Assembly (NCBI GenBank): GCA_964564225.1
Contig: CAZMAF010000014.1
Span: forward strand, 1-32,314
DNA: 32,314 bases
From: RGIG1993 sp964564225
GTDB lineage: Bacteria; Bacillota; Clostridia; Oscillospirales; CAG-272
Direction: 5' to 3'
This document shows, piece by piece, positions 9,173 through 16,727 of the stretch; the stretch's first letter is position 1; each line of letters starts with the position of its first letter. The translations under genes were made by a program, and so were the position numbers. The notes beneath the pieces were generated by a model. That model did no database searches, was not told where the DNA came from, and saw only the letters and a program-made list of their open reading frames with translations.

Positions 9173-10628
9173 AGTCCTGATAGGAAACCTTTTCAGCGAC
9201 GGTGTTAAGAAGGCTGTTGTTTTTAAACTGCACTCTGAGGTAGTCCTCGCCGAAAGCAGCTTCAAATTTTTCAATCGAGTCGATGCCGTAGTAGTAGAGA
9301 AGAAATGCTTCGTAGGTGCAATAGTATTCGTAAAGCTCTTGAAGCTCGGCTTGGTACATTTCGTCGGTGAATACGAAGTCGATGGCTTTTTCGAGGTAGG
9401 CTACCAGCATGGTATCCTTCCATTCCGCCGTTGCATTTTCCGTGGCGAAGCTGTCAGCCGTAGCTTTGACCTCGTCGGTCAGGACGGAAGCAAGCTCGTC
9501 TTCGGTCATCTGGGAAACGTCACCGATCTGCGTATAGATTGAGGCATCGTAATAGCCCTCGTAGAGCGCTTCAAAAACGTCGGTGGGAATGTCTTTATAT
9601 ACGGCGAGTTCTGTAAGCGTGTCATAGGCAACTTCGACTTTAAAATAGTCGAAAAGATATTCACGGAATGCTTGTGCGGTTGGATACAGACCGCCGGTAT
9701 AGCTGTTGATGTCCTCATCGGTAAGCTCGGTGGGGAAGGTGAGAATATCATAGATGGTGATGGTAGCTGTGAGGGTGAGTGCTTTGTCGTAGCCAAATTC
9801 CTCAGCACCTTCCCGGTCGAGGATGAGTGTGAGGGTGATTTCGTCGAGCAGGCTCTTTCCGAGTAAGGCATCGTAAAGGGGCTGGGCATCAAAGAATTCG
9901 TCGAATTTCTGGCTAAGGTCACTCATGGTAAGACTTGCTTCGTGGATGTATAAGAAATAAGAAAGATTAGTATTGGGTTCTTCGCCGACAAGAGTATAGC
10001 TGACGTAGACGCTGACTTCGTTTTGATCGGTGATTTTTGCTTCGTAAACTTCGTTGACTGTAACGTCGAAAATGACGGCGAGTCCGTTCAGCTCGTCATT
10101 GCCGTAGTCTTCGGGGAAGGAAACGTCAACGGCGATCGTATCGCCTTTTTTTGCGCCGATCAGCTGATCCTCAAAGCCGTCAATGAAACTGCCCGAGCCG
10201 AGAAGGAGATCATAGCCTGTTTCATCGTCAGCGTTGGACATACCCTTGAGGTTGTCTTCAGAAAGACTAACGTTTGGGTCTTTGGCTCTGCCCGTGTAAT
10301 AGATATTTACGACGTTGCCCGTGATTGCCGCCGTGCCTGCGGGAAGCGCGACGTATGCGGTTTTGCCAAGCTCCGGCAGAAGGGCATCAATCTCTGCCTG
10401 TACTTTTTCGTTGATGATACTATTCTGTACGACGACATCCTTCAGTGCGGGAAGGGTAATAAAATCTTCGGGCGTATCGTATGCGCCTGCGAGCCGTGGG
10501 TCTTCGGTAGTGCTTACTGCAGTTGTCGTGTTTGCGGTGGCTTCTGTTGTGATATCGTCCTTACCGCAGGCGGTGAAGGTGAGCGCAAAGGCTAAGAGAA
10601 GGAGTGCTAAAAGTAAAATTCGTTTCAT
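9171..10628 (-). CDS. FKBP/trigger-factor-like lipoprotein, paralogue A
   Basis: Predicted membrane-anchored lipoprotein foldase outside the cell. The N terminus is a lipoprotein signal ending TFTAC (lipid cysteine C21), followed by a Thr/Ala-rich linker. Next is an FKBP-type peptidyl-prolyl isomerase module of the trigger-factor kind: VNIYYTG, LLLGSGSFIDGFEDQLIGA, then VSFPEDYGNDELNG and VIFDVTVNEV. A second, degraded FKBP-like module follows (VSVYVSYTL to LTATITIYDIL), then a helical C terminus ending in a Tyr-rich segment (LLYYYGIDS). Of the three tandem paralogues it best keeps the FKBP consensus, so it is the most likely active isomerase. It is the last gene of the minus-strand cluster, 15 nt after paralogue B. 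The fold and domain order are inferred from motifs. Confidence 0.82.
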   Translation of the reverse strand: MKRILLLALLLLAFALTFTACGKDDITTEATANTTTAVSTTEDPRLAGAYDTPEDFITLPALKDVVVQNSIINEKVQAEIDALLPELGKTAYVALPAGTAAITGNVVNIYYTGRAKDPNVSLSEDNLKGMSNADDETGYDLLLGSGSFIDGFEDQLIGAKKGDTIAVDVSFPEDYGNDELNGLAVIFDVTVNEVYEAKITDQNEVSVYVSYTLVGEEPNTNLSYFLYIHEASLTMSDLSQKFDEFFDAQPLYDALLGKSLLDEITLTLILDREGAEEFGYDKALTLTATITIYDILTFPTELTDEDINSYTGGLYPTAQAFREYLFDYFKVEVAYDTLTELAVYKDIPTDVFEALYEGYYDASIYTQIGDVSQMTEDELASVLTDEVKATADSFATENATAEWKDTMLVAYLEKAIDFVFTDEMYQAELQELYEYYCTYEAFLLYYYGIDSIEKFEAAFGEDYLRVQFKNNSLLNTVAEKVSYQD

Positions 10629-10643
10629 ATAAATACACTTTCT

Positions 10644-12023
10644 TTATTCGGTAAAGGTTATTTGTTCTTTGAGTACGGGTAAGAGCTTTTGGTAACAAAA
10701 TTGTGCTTCGAGATAGTCTGTGCCGAGATATTCCGCCAAAGCTTCTTTGGTTGTGATGTTGTAATAGTAGAGCATGTAATAATACTCGTTCTGATAGGTG
10801 GTATAAAGCTCGGAAAGCTTCTCGTTGTATTCTTCGGTTGTCAGCTTGATGTTCAGAAGATCGAAAAGGTATTCGAGAATCAGGCGTTCACGAAGTTCCT
10901 CTTCGGTGTTTTCTTTTGCCATTTCTTTAATCTTATCATGCACTTCCTGTGAAAGCATCGAGGCAAGCTGTTCCTCGGTATAACCGCTGACGTCGCCGAC
11001 AACGGCATAGAGAGCGGCGTTATAATTGTCGGTATACAAAAGGTTATATTCCTTTTGGGGAAGGTCTTTTTGGAAGGTTGCCGTTTGGGTAACGGCGTTG
11101 AAGGCGGCATCCTCTTTAAGCTTTTCCCGACAGAAATCGAGGTAATCGGTTGCCGTTGTATACGCACCGTTGGTGACCTCGTTAACAAGTGCATCGGTCA
11201 GAGCAGAAGGGGTTTCAACGGCTTTCAGGATGGTTGCTTCAATATCGAGCGTTACAGTGCGGTCATAGCCGTAAGCCGTTGCTTTTTCTTGGGGAATGGT
11301 CAGAGAAAATACGACCGTTTCGTACTTTCTTCGTCCAATGAGATATTCGGCAAGCTCATTTGGCGTAAAGACGGTATTGAAGCTGTCCTCGGGGTCGGAA
11401 AGGTCAACGGTTTCGTTGCCGCCCGCAAGGAGTACGAGTATTGAGTCGAGCGGCGTTTCGCCGTTTGCGAGCTTGGCAGTGTATTTTATTTCAACGGTAT
11501 GGCGTTTGGTAACGGTCAGGCGCGCGATCTCGTGGACATTAACGGTCAGCGTGACGGTTTTGCCAATCAGCTCTTCGATGTCGGTGTCGTCTTCACCGTA
11601 GGTGATTTTGGTGGACAGAATATCGCCAACCTTCGTATCGACGACGATATTTTCGAGAGCTTCCGGAGATGAGGCGCTTCCCGGAATGATGTAGATTTTG
11701 TCGGCTTCTTTTGCCGTCAGCGTGGTGATTACGTCGTCAGAAAGTCCTTGTCCCGCATCGGGATAAAAGCTGACGTGTACGCGGTCACCCTGTTTTACGC
11801 GCTCGCTTGGGGATACGAGCGGTGTATAATATTCTCCTGTCAGGTTCTCGAGAATGTCGTAAACGACTTCGTTGAGGCGCTCGTCTATTTCTTGATTACT
11901 TACGGTAATTGAAGAAAGATCGGGCAGGGAAAGGTATTTTTCCGGTTTATTGTATGCCGAGCCGCAGGCGGCAAGGGAAAGTATAAAAAGGCAGATTAAA
12001 AATAGCGAGATAATTCGTTTCAT
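10644..12023 (-). CDS. FKBP/trigger-factor-like lipoprotein, paralogue B
   Basis: Second of three tandem paralogues. I start it at ATG 12023 (459 aa), because the signal peptide MKRIISLF...SLAAC begins there (lipid cysteine C20) and the upstream ATG at 12053 lies in the loop of a terminator-like hairpin. After the Cys comes GSAYNKPEKYLSLPDL, nearly the same as in paralogue C. Two FKBP-like halves can be traced (VHVSFYP to VTLTVNVHEI, and VEIKYTAKL to VTLDIEATIL), but the GSGxFIxGFE and FPEDY motifs are lost. It is therefore probably a non-catalytic chaperone or binding protein. The helical C terminus ends MLYYYNIT...YLEAQF, as in the other two. No clear ribosome site is seen upstream of either ATG, which suggests coupling to the preceding transcript or low expression. 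Confidence 0.75.
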   Translation of the reverse strand: MKRIISLFLICLFILSLAACGSAYNKPEKYLSLPDLSSITVSNQEIDERLNEVVYDILENLTGEYYTPLVSPSERVKQGDRVHVSFYPDAGQGLSDDVITTLTAKEADKIYIIPGSASSPEALENIVVDTKVGDILSTKITYGEDDTDIEELIGKTVTLTVNVHEIARLTVTKRHTVEIKYTAKLANGETPLDSILVLLAGGNETVDLSDPEDSFNTVFTPNELAEYLIGRRKYETVVFSLTIPQEKATAYGYDRTVTLDIEATILKAVETPSALTDALVNEVTNGAYTTATDYLDFCREKLKEDAAFNAVTQTATFQKDLPQKEYNLLYTDNYNAALYAVVGDVSGYTEEQLASMLSQEVHDKIKEMAKENTEEELRERLILEYLFDLLNIKLTTEEYNEKLSELYTTYQNEYYYMLYYYNITTKEALAEYLGTDYLEAQFCYQKLLPVLKEQITFTE

Positions 12024-12030
12024 TGTTTTA

Positions 12031-12074
12031 AAGAAAAAGGCTTTGTTTTCCATGAGAGAACAAAGCCTTTGTCA
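12031..12074 (-). terminator. Intra-cluster hairpin (partial terminator or attenuator)
   Basis: On the minus strand AAAGGCTTTGTT (12070-12059) pairs perfectly with AACAAAGCCTTT (12047-12036), followed by TTCTTT. It lies between paralogue C, which is transcribed first, and paralogue B. It may terminate or attenuate read-through. Confidence 0.6.
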
Positions 12075-12080
12075 ATTTTT

Positions 12081-13736
12081 TTAATTTGTGTCGGTTTCGG
12101 GCTTTTCTTCGTAGCTTACAACGGTGGGGAGCATCTCAAGAAGCATTTCGTACTTGTACTGAAGTTCGAAGTATTCTTTGCCGCCAAAGTATTTGATATA
12201 CATATCGAAGTCTGTAATGCCGTAGTAATAGTAGTAGGAAATCCAGTTTTCCTCAAACTTGGCTTCTTCCTCGGCAAGCTTTTCTTTGAATTCTTTTTTC
12301 GTGAGCGTGATGTCGAGCTTTTCAAAGAGAGCCTCCATAACAAGGCGCTGTTTGACGGCATCTCTTGCCGAGTAGGTTGCTTGCGTACGGATCTCATCGT
12401 ATTCGGATTCGCTTACGATTGCATTGATCTCAGCGGGCGTATAGTCGGAAAGGCTGGGTGTCGAGGAAAGGCCTTCTTCTTCTGCGATGAACTCAAGCAG
12501 GTGAACTTCTACGTAGCTTTCGTAGCCCTGTTTCCATTCCTTGTAGGGATACTCTATAACGGTGGTAGCTTCGAGAATTGCGTCATAGGCGAGCGTTTTC
12601 TTGAATTCGTTACGGATGTATTCCTCGTATGCTTCGCAGGTTTCGTATTCCGTAGCGGTATACTTGTTTACGAAGTAGTCGGTCCATTCGGGTTGGGCTG
12701 TGATCGAGCTGATGGTGAAAGTGAAGTAAATTTCCTTGCCGAGATAGTCAGCGTATTTTTCGTCTGCATAGTCTGCGGGAACGGTGATCGGAACGGCAAA
12801 TTCATCGTAAATGGTATGTCCTTCAAAGTAACGGACGAAATCGCCGAGCGTAAAGATCGTACCAAAAGTGGAGGAGGTTTTTACAAGCTCGTATTCCGTT
12901 GCGGAAACAGAAGGGAAAAGCTCATCAAAGGTGGGAGCCTCGGTCGTGGTGGGCGTTTCAGTTGTAGTGGGAGTTTCGGTTGTGGTGGTATCCTCGGTGG
13001 TGGTTTCTTCAGTGGTGGGCGTTTCAGTGGTTACAGTCGTTTCTGTTGTGGTGATTTCGGGAACGAGAATGCTCTCAACTGCTGACTTATCATCGGTAAC
13101 GGTGTAGGAAAGCTTAACCGTGAAGTCGCTCTGGATCGAAATGCGGGCGATTGCTTTAATTTCGATTTCATAGGTAACAGATACGTTTTTGAGTTCGGTG
13201 GTGGAGTAACTGTTCGAGAACGTGCCCGTTACGGTAACCTTGTCGCCAACCTTTTTGCCGATGAGCTGTTTTTCAATACCTTCAACGAGAACCGTCGTTT
13301 CTGCCTCATCGCCGTCTTCGGTTTTGTCGTCTTCGGTATCGTTGTTATTCTTGTTAGTGTAGTCTACGGGGAAGGTGGAAGAATCCGAGCCGATGGTGAG
13401 ATAGCAATCCTCTCCCGAGAGGGTTTCGCTGATTGATTCGGAAAGCTCGGTGTCTGCGCTCTTGAAGGTGTAGTCGAGGTATACCTGATCGCCTTTCTTG
13501 ATGACGGCATCGTCACCGGTAACGGGCTCGAATACCTGACCTTCAGCGCCTTCGAGGATTTCTTGAATCTGATCGTCCAATTCTTTCTTCAGATCAGCGT
13601 ACTTGATTTCGATTGTACCGAAATCGGGGAGCGTGATGTACTCAGTGGGGTTCTTGTATGCACTACCGCAGCTGACGAGTGAAAGCGTAAGCATTACGGC
13701 AGCGAGCAAAAGCGCAAGAATTTTCTTGGTTTTCAT
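12081..13736 (-). CDS. FKBP/trigger-factor-like lipoprotein, paralogue C, with Thr-rich linker
   Basis: First gene of the lipoprotein cluster (551 aa). It has a good ribosome site (AAAGGAG, about 8 nt before ATG) and a lipoprotein signal ending LVSC (C23). Two FKBP-like modules are visible. The first runs from VYLDYTF through VEGIEKQLIGKKVGDKV to VSVTYEIEIKAI and contains an acidic Asn/Asp/Glu insert. The second runs from VKLSYTV to VPADYADEKYADYLG and FTFTISSI. Between the start of the second module and its conserved half lies a long Thr/Glu/Pro repeat (TTETPTTTETPT type). The C terminus is helical and Tyr-rich (SYYYYYGIT). The module order matches trigger factor (PPIase then substrate-binding helices), but it is exported rather than ribosome-bound. 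Substrates are unknown. Confidence 0.78.
   Translation of the reverse strand: MKTKKILALLLAAVMLTLSLVSCGSAYKNPTEYITLPDFGTIEIKYADLKKELDDQIQEILEGAEGQVFEPVTGDDAVIKKGDQVYLDYTFKSADTELSESISETLSGEDCYLTIGSDSSTFPVDYTNKNNNDTEDDKTEDGDEAETTVLVEGIEKQLIGKKVGDKVTVTGTFSNSYSTTELKNVSVTYEIEIKAIARISIQSDFTVKLSYTVTDDKSAVESILVPEITTTETTVTTETPTTEETTTEDTTTTETPTTTETPTTTEAPTFDELFPSVSATEYELVKTSSTFGTIFTLGDFVRYFEGHTIYDEFAVPITVPADYADEKYADYLGKEIYFTFTISSITAQPEWTDYFVNKYTATEYETCEAYEEYIRNEFKKTLAYDAILEATTVIEYPYKEWKQGYESYVEVHLLEFIAEEEGLSSTPSLSDYTPAEINAIVSESEYDEIRTQATYSARDAVKQRLVMEALFEKLDITLTKKEFKEKLAEEEAKFEENWISYYYYYGITDFDMYIKYFGGKEYFELQYKYEMLLEMLPTVVSYEEKPETDTN
12930..13060 (-). repeat. Low-complexity repeat encoding a Thr/Glu/Pro linker
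   Basis: Repeats of the type ACNACNGARACNCCNACN encode TTETPTTTE units inside paralogue C. Read on the other strand they give a Val-rich spurious frame. Such linkers usually act as extended, possibly glycosylated, surface spacers. The repeats are prone to length change by slippage. Confidence 0.75.
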
Positions 13737-13797
13737 GGTTTTTCTCCTTTGGGTAAATATACTGTCCTTTTATTTTAATCAGGAAGACACAGCGATT

Positions 13798-13806
13798 ATT
13801 TTATCA
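13798..13806 (-). promoter_or_regulatory. Possible extended -10 promoter of the lipoprotein cluster
   Basis: The minus strand reads TGATAAAAT, an extended -10 element, about 62 nt before the ATG of paralogue C. No good -35 box is seen. It is a candidate only. Confidence 0.35.
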
Positions 13807-13874
13807 TAAAATTGAAGTGAAATAAAGTCTTTTTTAAAAAGTTTACCATTTGTACATAATTTTATTGAAATGCG

Positions 13875-14843
13875 CTATTCTTCGACATAGTTGCCTTTTT
13901 CATCGAGGTAGGGAGTGATCATCGTTTCTTCGATTTTCGGCCATGCGATGTAAATTTCGATATAAAGGCAAAGTCCGATGGTGATCATAAAGGGCATAAT
14001 GATACCGAGTGGCATAAAGAGACTGAACAGCATCCAGTTCATCACGATGACGATGGTACAGCCGATAATGGCGACGACGTTTCTTCCAAGTGCGAGGATT
14101 GAAAAAATCAGGGCGTTTTTGAAGAGCTTGAAGATGGAAAGCTCAAAGGTGACGAGCATAGTATAAAGGTATTTGCGCATCATCAGGTAGATGAGGATGA
14201 GTACTAGCGTAAAGAGGAAGAACGTGCCAAAGATACTTGCTGAACCGAGATTCAGATAATAGAAGATAAGACCGTAGCCGAGTAGGGCGAGGATGCCGAG
14301 ATCGAGAATACCGAGGATGATACTCTGACGGAAATTGACTTTGATGCTATGCCAGAAATCCTGCCAGAGAAAGAGGGGTTCGCCGCGTACGATATTACGC
14401 ATATTGTAAACGACCCCCGTCATAACGGGTCCGAAGGTCAGACAAAGTAAAATGACGGCGGCAACGATCAGGGCAATCATAAACGGCGTCATAACCGAGA
14501 TTTCGATGAGGGTTGCGTGTATCGAGAGCATCAGATTGAGAACGGGGGATGGGTCTTCCACAAGCTGTGCTGCGCCAAAAAGGGGCGCAAATAAGTCGCT
14601 TGTCGGCGCGGATGAATGCGGACCGACCATTCCGCTTAAAAGAAGCAGGAGCAGCCAGATTCCGATACCGCCGAGTGCAAAGTAGATGTTCAGCGTGAAT
14701 ATGCGGGAAAAATTACGTTTTAAGAGTTTGAAGAAAAAGAGAAAGTTTCGCGGGGCGTCGCGGTCATCGTCAGCCTCTTTTTTATTATCGCGTTTGTAAA
14801 ACCAATCGTAAAGATTGAGGCGATTTTTGTTCTTTTTTTTCAC
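13875..14843 (-). CDS. DUF624/YesL-like polytopic membrane protein
   Basis: An integral membrane protein of 322 aa starting at GTG (14843) with AAAGGA 7 nt upstream. After a charged N terminus there are about six hydrophobic segments, for example the stretch beginning FALGGIGIWLLL and the one beginning FMIALIVAAVILLCL. The central motif MRNIVRGEPLFLWQDFWHSIKVNFRQ resembles the conserved cytoplasmic loop of DUF624 (YesL) proteins, which often accompany carbohydrate-uptake genes in Firmicutes but have no proven activity. Here no sugar genes are adjacent. It lies 18 nt after the small membrane protein gene and probably shares its promoter. Family assignment is moderately sure; function is unknown. 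Confidence 0.65.
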   Translation of the reverse strand: MKKKNKNRLNLYDWFYKRDNKKEADDDRDAPRNFLFFFKLLKRNFSRIFTLNIYFALGGIGIWLLLLLLSGMVGPHSSAPTSDLFAPLFGAAQLVEDPSPVLNLMLSIHATLIEISVMTPFMIALIVAAVILLCLTFGPVMTGVVYNMRNIVRGEPLFLWQDFWHSIKVNFRQSIILGILDLGILALLGYGLIFYYLNLGSASIFGTFFLFTLVLILIYLMMRKYLYTMLVTFELSIFKLFKNALIFSILALGRNVVAIIGCTIVIVMNWMLFSLFMPLGIIMPFMITIGLCLYIEIYIAWPKIEETMITPYLDEKGNYVEE

Positions 14844-14861
14844 GTTATCAGTCCTTTGTGT

Positions 14862-15353
14862 TTAAAGTAATAGGGTAAAAGCCAGAAGGCGTATTACAGT
14901 CAGAAGAAATAGAATCCCGAGAAAATAGAGGATCGGGAAAAATCCCGTACTTTTTCGGAATGCCAGTGTGGCAATGCCTGCGGCAACATGAGAGAGAAGG
15001 GCGGCAAGATGTAAAAACAGGTAAAAACAGAAAACGAGAGGGATATCTTGCGCGGCAAGGTAGGATGTCGAAAGCGCAAAGAGAAAGGCGCGCCATGCGC
15101 ACGAAATTACAATCGGTAAAGGGTGTTTTACCGTGAGCGTGATGAAAATTGCAAAGGCGAGTGGGAGCGCTTCTTTTCCGAAGCTTTGAAAAAGCGTTTT
15201 AAAAATGCTTCCGCCTTGAAAGCTTGGAATGGGAAGGTTTGTGCCGAGTATGTTTTTGTCAATGAGCGCCGATAGCAAAAGACCGAGCGAAAGTCCGATG
15301 AGGGCAGACAAGGTCGGCAGATGGCGGCGTTTGATTGATTTCAGATGCTTCAT
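14862..15353 (-). CDS. Small polytopic membrane protein of unknown function
   Basis: The protein has 163 aa, starting at ATG 15353. AAAGGA lies 8 nt upstream there, while a longer frame to 15488 would run into the promoter. It has about five hydrophobic helices (for example ALIGLSLGLLLSALI, ALPLAFAIFITLTV and ILYFLGILFLLTVIRLLAF) and a basic N terminus. The size and topology loosely recall SpoIIM-type sporulation membrane proteins, but I see no diagnostic motif, so I do not name it. It is first in a two-gene unit with the DUF624-like protein. Confidence 0.6.
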   Translation of the reverse strand: MKHLKSIKRRHLPTLSALIGLSLGLLLSALIDKNILGTNLPIPSFQGGSIFKTLFQSFGKEALPLAFAIFITLTVKHPLPIVISCAWRAFLFALSTSYLAAQDIPLVFCFYLFLHLAALLSHVAAGIATLAFRKSTGFFPILYFLGILFLLTVIRLLAFTLLL

Positions 15354-15431
15354 AGGTCGTCCTTTCGGGTGATGGGATCGCTTTATATGTATGAAGTGAT
15401 CTATCCGATTAGACATAAACCGTACCTGAAT

Positions 15432-15460
15432 ATTATAGCATAGCTTATCTTGAATTGCAA
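15432..15460 (-). promoter_or_regulatory. Sigma-A promoter for the two membrane-protein genes
   Basis: On the minus strand TTGCAA (15460-15455), 17 bp, then TATAAT (15437-15432), about 80 nt before the ATG at 15353. The -10 box is perfect. Confidence 0.7.
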
Positions 15461-15543
15461 GTTTTTTTTGAAATTTCTGAAGCGTCAAGTATGAAAGCTT
15501 TGTGAATTTCTGTTGAAGACTTGATAAGTTTCCTATTTTTCTA

Positions 15544-15572
15544 TTGACAAAAGCGGGAAAAGGGGATATAAT
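15544..15572 (+). promoter_or_regulatory. Consensus sigma-A promoter of yajC
   Basis: TTGACA (15544-15549), 17-bp spacer, TATAAT (15567-15572); a perfect consensus match. It is divergent from the minus-strand promoter at 15432-15460. A CGGAGG ribosome site follows at 15593-15598. Confidence 0.92.
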
Positions 15573-15604
15573 AAGGCATCATTTACAATTTACGGAGGCT
15601 ATTT

Positions 15605-16135
15605 ATGTTTTGGAATTCTATAATTGCTCTTACTGCCGACAGCGGCTCGGCGAGCGGCTCGATGTGGCCGACGCTGATTATGATCGGCGGTCTTGTTCTC
15701 GTTTTTTATTTCTTTATGATCCGTCCTCAGAAGAAGCAGGAAAACGAAGTCAGAAATATGCGCGACAATCTTGTTGTCGGTGATGAAATCACGACGATTG
15801 GCGGTATCATCGGTAAGATCGTCAGCATCAAGGAAGAGACTTGCATGATCGAGACCGGTAAGGATAAGGTTCGTATGCGTATTTTGAAGAGTGCAGTCCG
15901 TTGTGTTGACGTTCCCAACGAGGCGGCAAGAGAAGCTCTTGCGGCACAGCGCGCGGCTGAGGCTGAAAAACTCGCTAAAGAAAAGGCTGAGCAGGAGGAG
16001 GCGGCAAGACAGGCGCGTCTTCAGAACGCTAAGAACGGCGGAAAGGGAAAGAAGAAGGTGACCGAACCCGTAGCCGAGGCTACTGAGGAGGCTGCTTCTG
16101 AAATTACCGAGGAAGGCGAAAGCACAGAAGAATAA
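15605..16135 (+). CDS. yajC: YajC, Sec translocase accessory subunit
   Basis: Single-pass membrane partner of the SecDF complex at the Sec translocon. After a short N terminus there is one membrane helix (about residues 21-40) followed by the family signature FFMIRPQKKQENEVRNM and NLVVGDEITTIGGIIGKI. The usual YajC domain ends near residue 90. A further 85 residues rich in Ala, Glu and Lys (EAEKLAKEKAEQEEAARQ) probably form a charged coiled coil with an acidic tail. This makes the protein (176 aa) longer than the usual 90-120 aa. CGGAGG lies 6 nt before the ATG. A hairpin follows the stop, so it is mainly a single-gene unit; secD/secF are not in the window. Confidence 0.93.
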   Translation: MFWNSIIALTADSGSASGSMWPTLIMIGGLVLVFYFFMIRPQKKQENEVRNMRDNLVVGDEITTIGGIIGKIVSIKEETCMIETGKDKVRMRILKSAVRCVDVPNEAAREALAAQRAAEAEKLAKEKAEQEEAARQARLQNAKNGGKGKKKVTEPVAEATEEAASEITEEGESTEE

Positions 16136-16141
16136 TAAAAC

Positions 16142-16169
16142 GGCGCAATCTCTTACGGTTGCGCCCTTT
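16142..16169 (+). terminator. Rho-independent terminator after yajC
   Basis: GGCGCAA (16142-16148) pairs with TTGCGCC (16159-16165), followed by CTTTT. It is short but GC-rich and lies directly after the stop codon. Confidence 0.7.
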
Positions 16170-16221
16170 TCATATTTTACGGCACTTCGGCATAAGAATG
16201 AAAAAAACGAAGGAGTGTCGT

Positions 16222-16602
16222 ATGAAGCTATCGGTTAAGAATATTTTTTGTTCGGTGCTGTTCAGTCATATTTTTGGAATGGCGCTGCTAATCTTGCTGT
16301 CTTCTGTTGCAATGATGCTTTCCTATCCGTCGGAGAGTGTGATGCTTGTGGGTGTTTTATCGCTGTCTTTAGGAGGTGCGTTTCTCGGCTTTTATTTAAG
16401 GGGGCGAGGCGCGGCTTTGCCGGATGCTTTGTGCGGCGGCTTTTTATATGCGGGGATTCCGTTCGTTTTGTCATTGTTTTCATCGGAAAAGAGTGTGGGA
16501 CTTGGTTACCGGCTGCTCCTTGTTGCTGTGACAGTCTTGCTTGCAGTTTTGCCTTCATGGGTTTTTAAGAAAAAGAAAAAATACCGTCGGGTAAGGCGAT
16601 AA
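16222..16602 (+). CDS. Four-helix membrane protein, TIGR04086-like
   Basis: The protein has 126 aa, starting at ATG 16222, with AAGGAG 7 nt upstream; the in-frame extension to 16159 overlaps the yajC terminator. Four hydrophobic helices are separated by short loops, with a Gly-rich middle part (SLSLGGAFLGFYLRGRG, then ALCGGFLYAGIPFVL) and a very basic tail (KKKKKYRRVRR). Small membrane proteins of the TIGR04086 family commonly lie just downstream of yajC in Clostridia, and the size, topology and position fit. Function is unknown. The SCIFF peptide gene often found nearby in these genomes is not seen here. Confidence 0.65.
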   Translation: MKLSVKNIFCSVLFSHIFGMALLILLSSVAMMLSYPSESVMLVGVLSLSLGGAFLGFYLRGRGAALPDALCGGFLYAGIPFVLSLFSSEKSVGLGYRLLLVAVTVLLAVLPSWVFKKKKKYRRVRR

Positions 16603-16637
16603 TTCTTGATTTTTTTTACGATATCGAAGAAGAACTA

Positions 16638-16666
16638 TTGACTTTTAGCGTGTTTTTCGGTATAAT
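16638..16666 (+). promoter_or_regulatory. Sigma-A promoter of the Re-citrate synthase gene
   Basis: TTGACT (16638-16643), 17 bp, TATAAT (16661-16666). The leader contains a small hairpin (CGCCG-TTTATG-CGGCG near 16690-16705) and an AAAGGAAG ribosome site before the ATG at 16728. Confidence 0.85.
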
Positions 16667-16727
16667 TGAAAACAAATAATCAGAAATAACGCCGTTTATG
16701 CGGCGGTAAAAGAAAGGAAGAACCGAT

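Noticed and set aside
12069..13085. Plus-strand open frame (338 codons) and a Val-rich frame at 12868-13107
   Set aside because: Both are antisense to the lipoprotein paralogue C. The Val-rich repeat is simply the reverse strand of its Thr-rich codons.
15354..15488. Longer start for the small membrane protein
   Set aside because: The extension crosses its own predicted promoter, and ATG 15353 has a good ribosome site.
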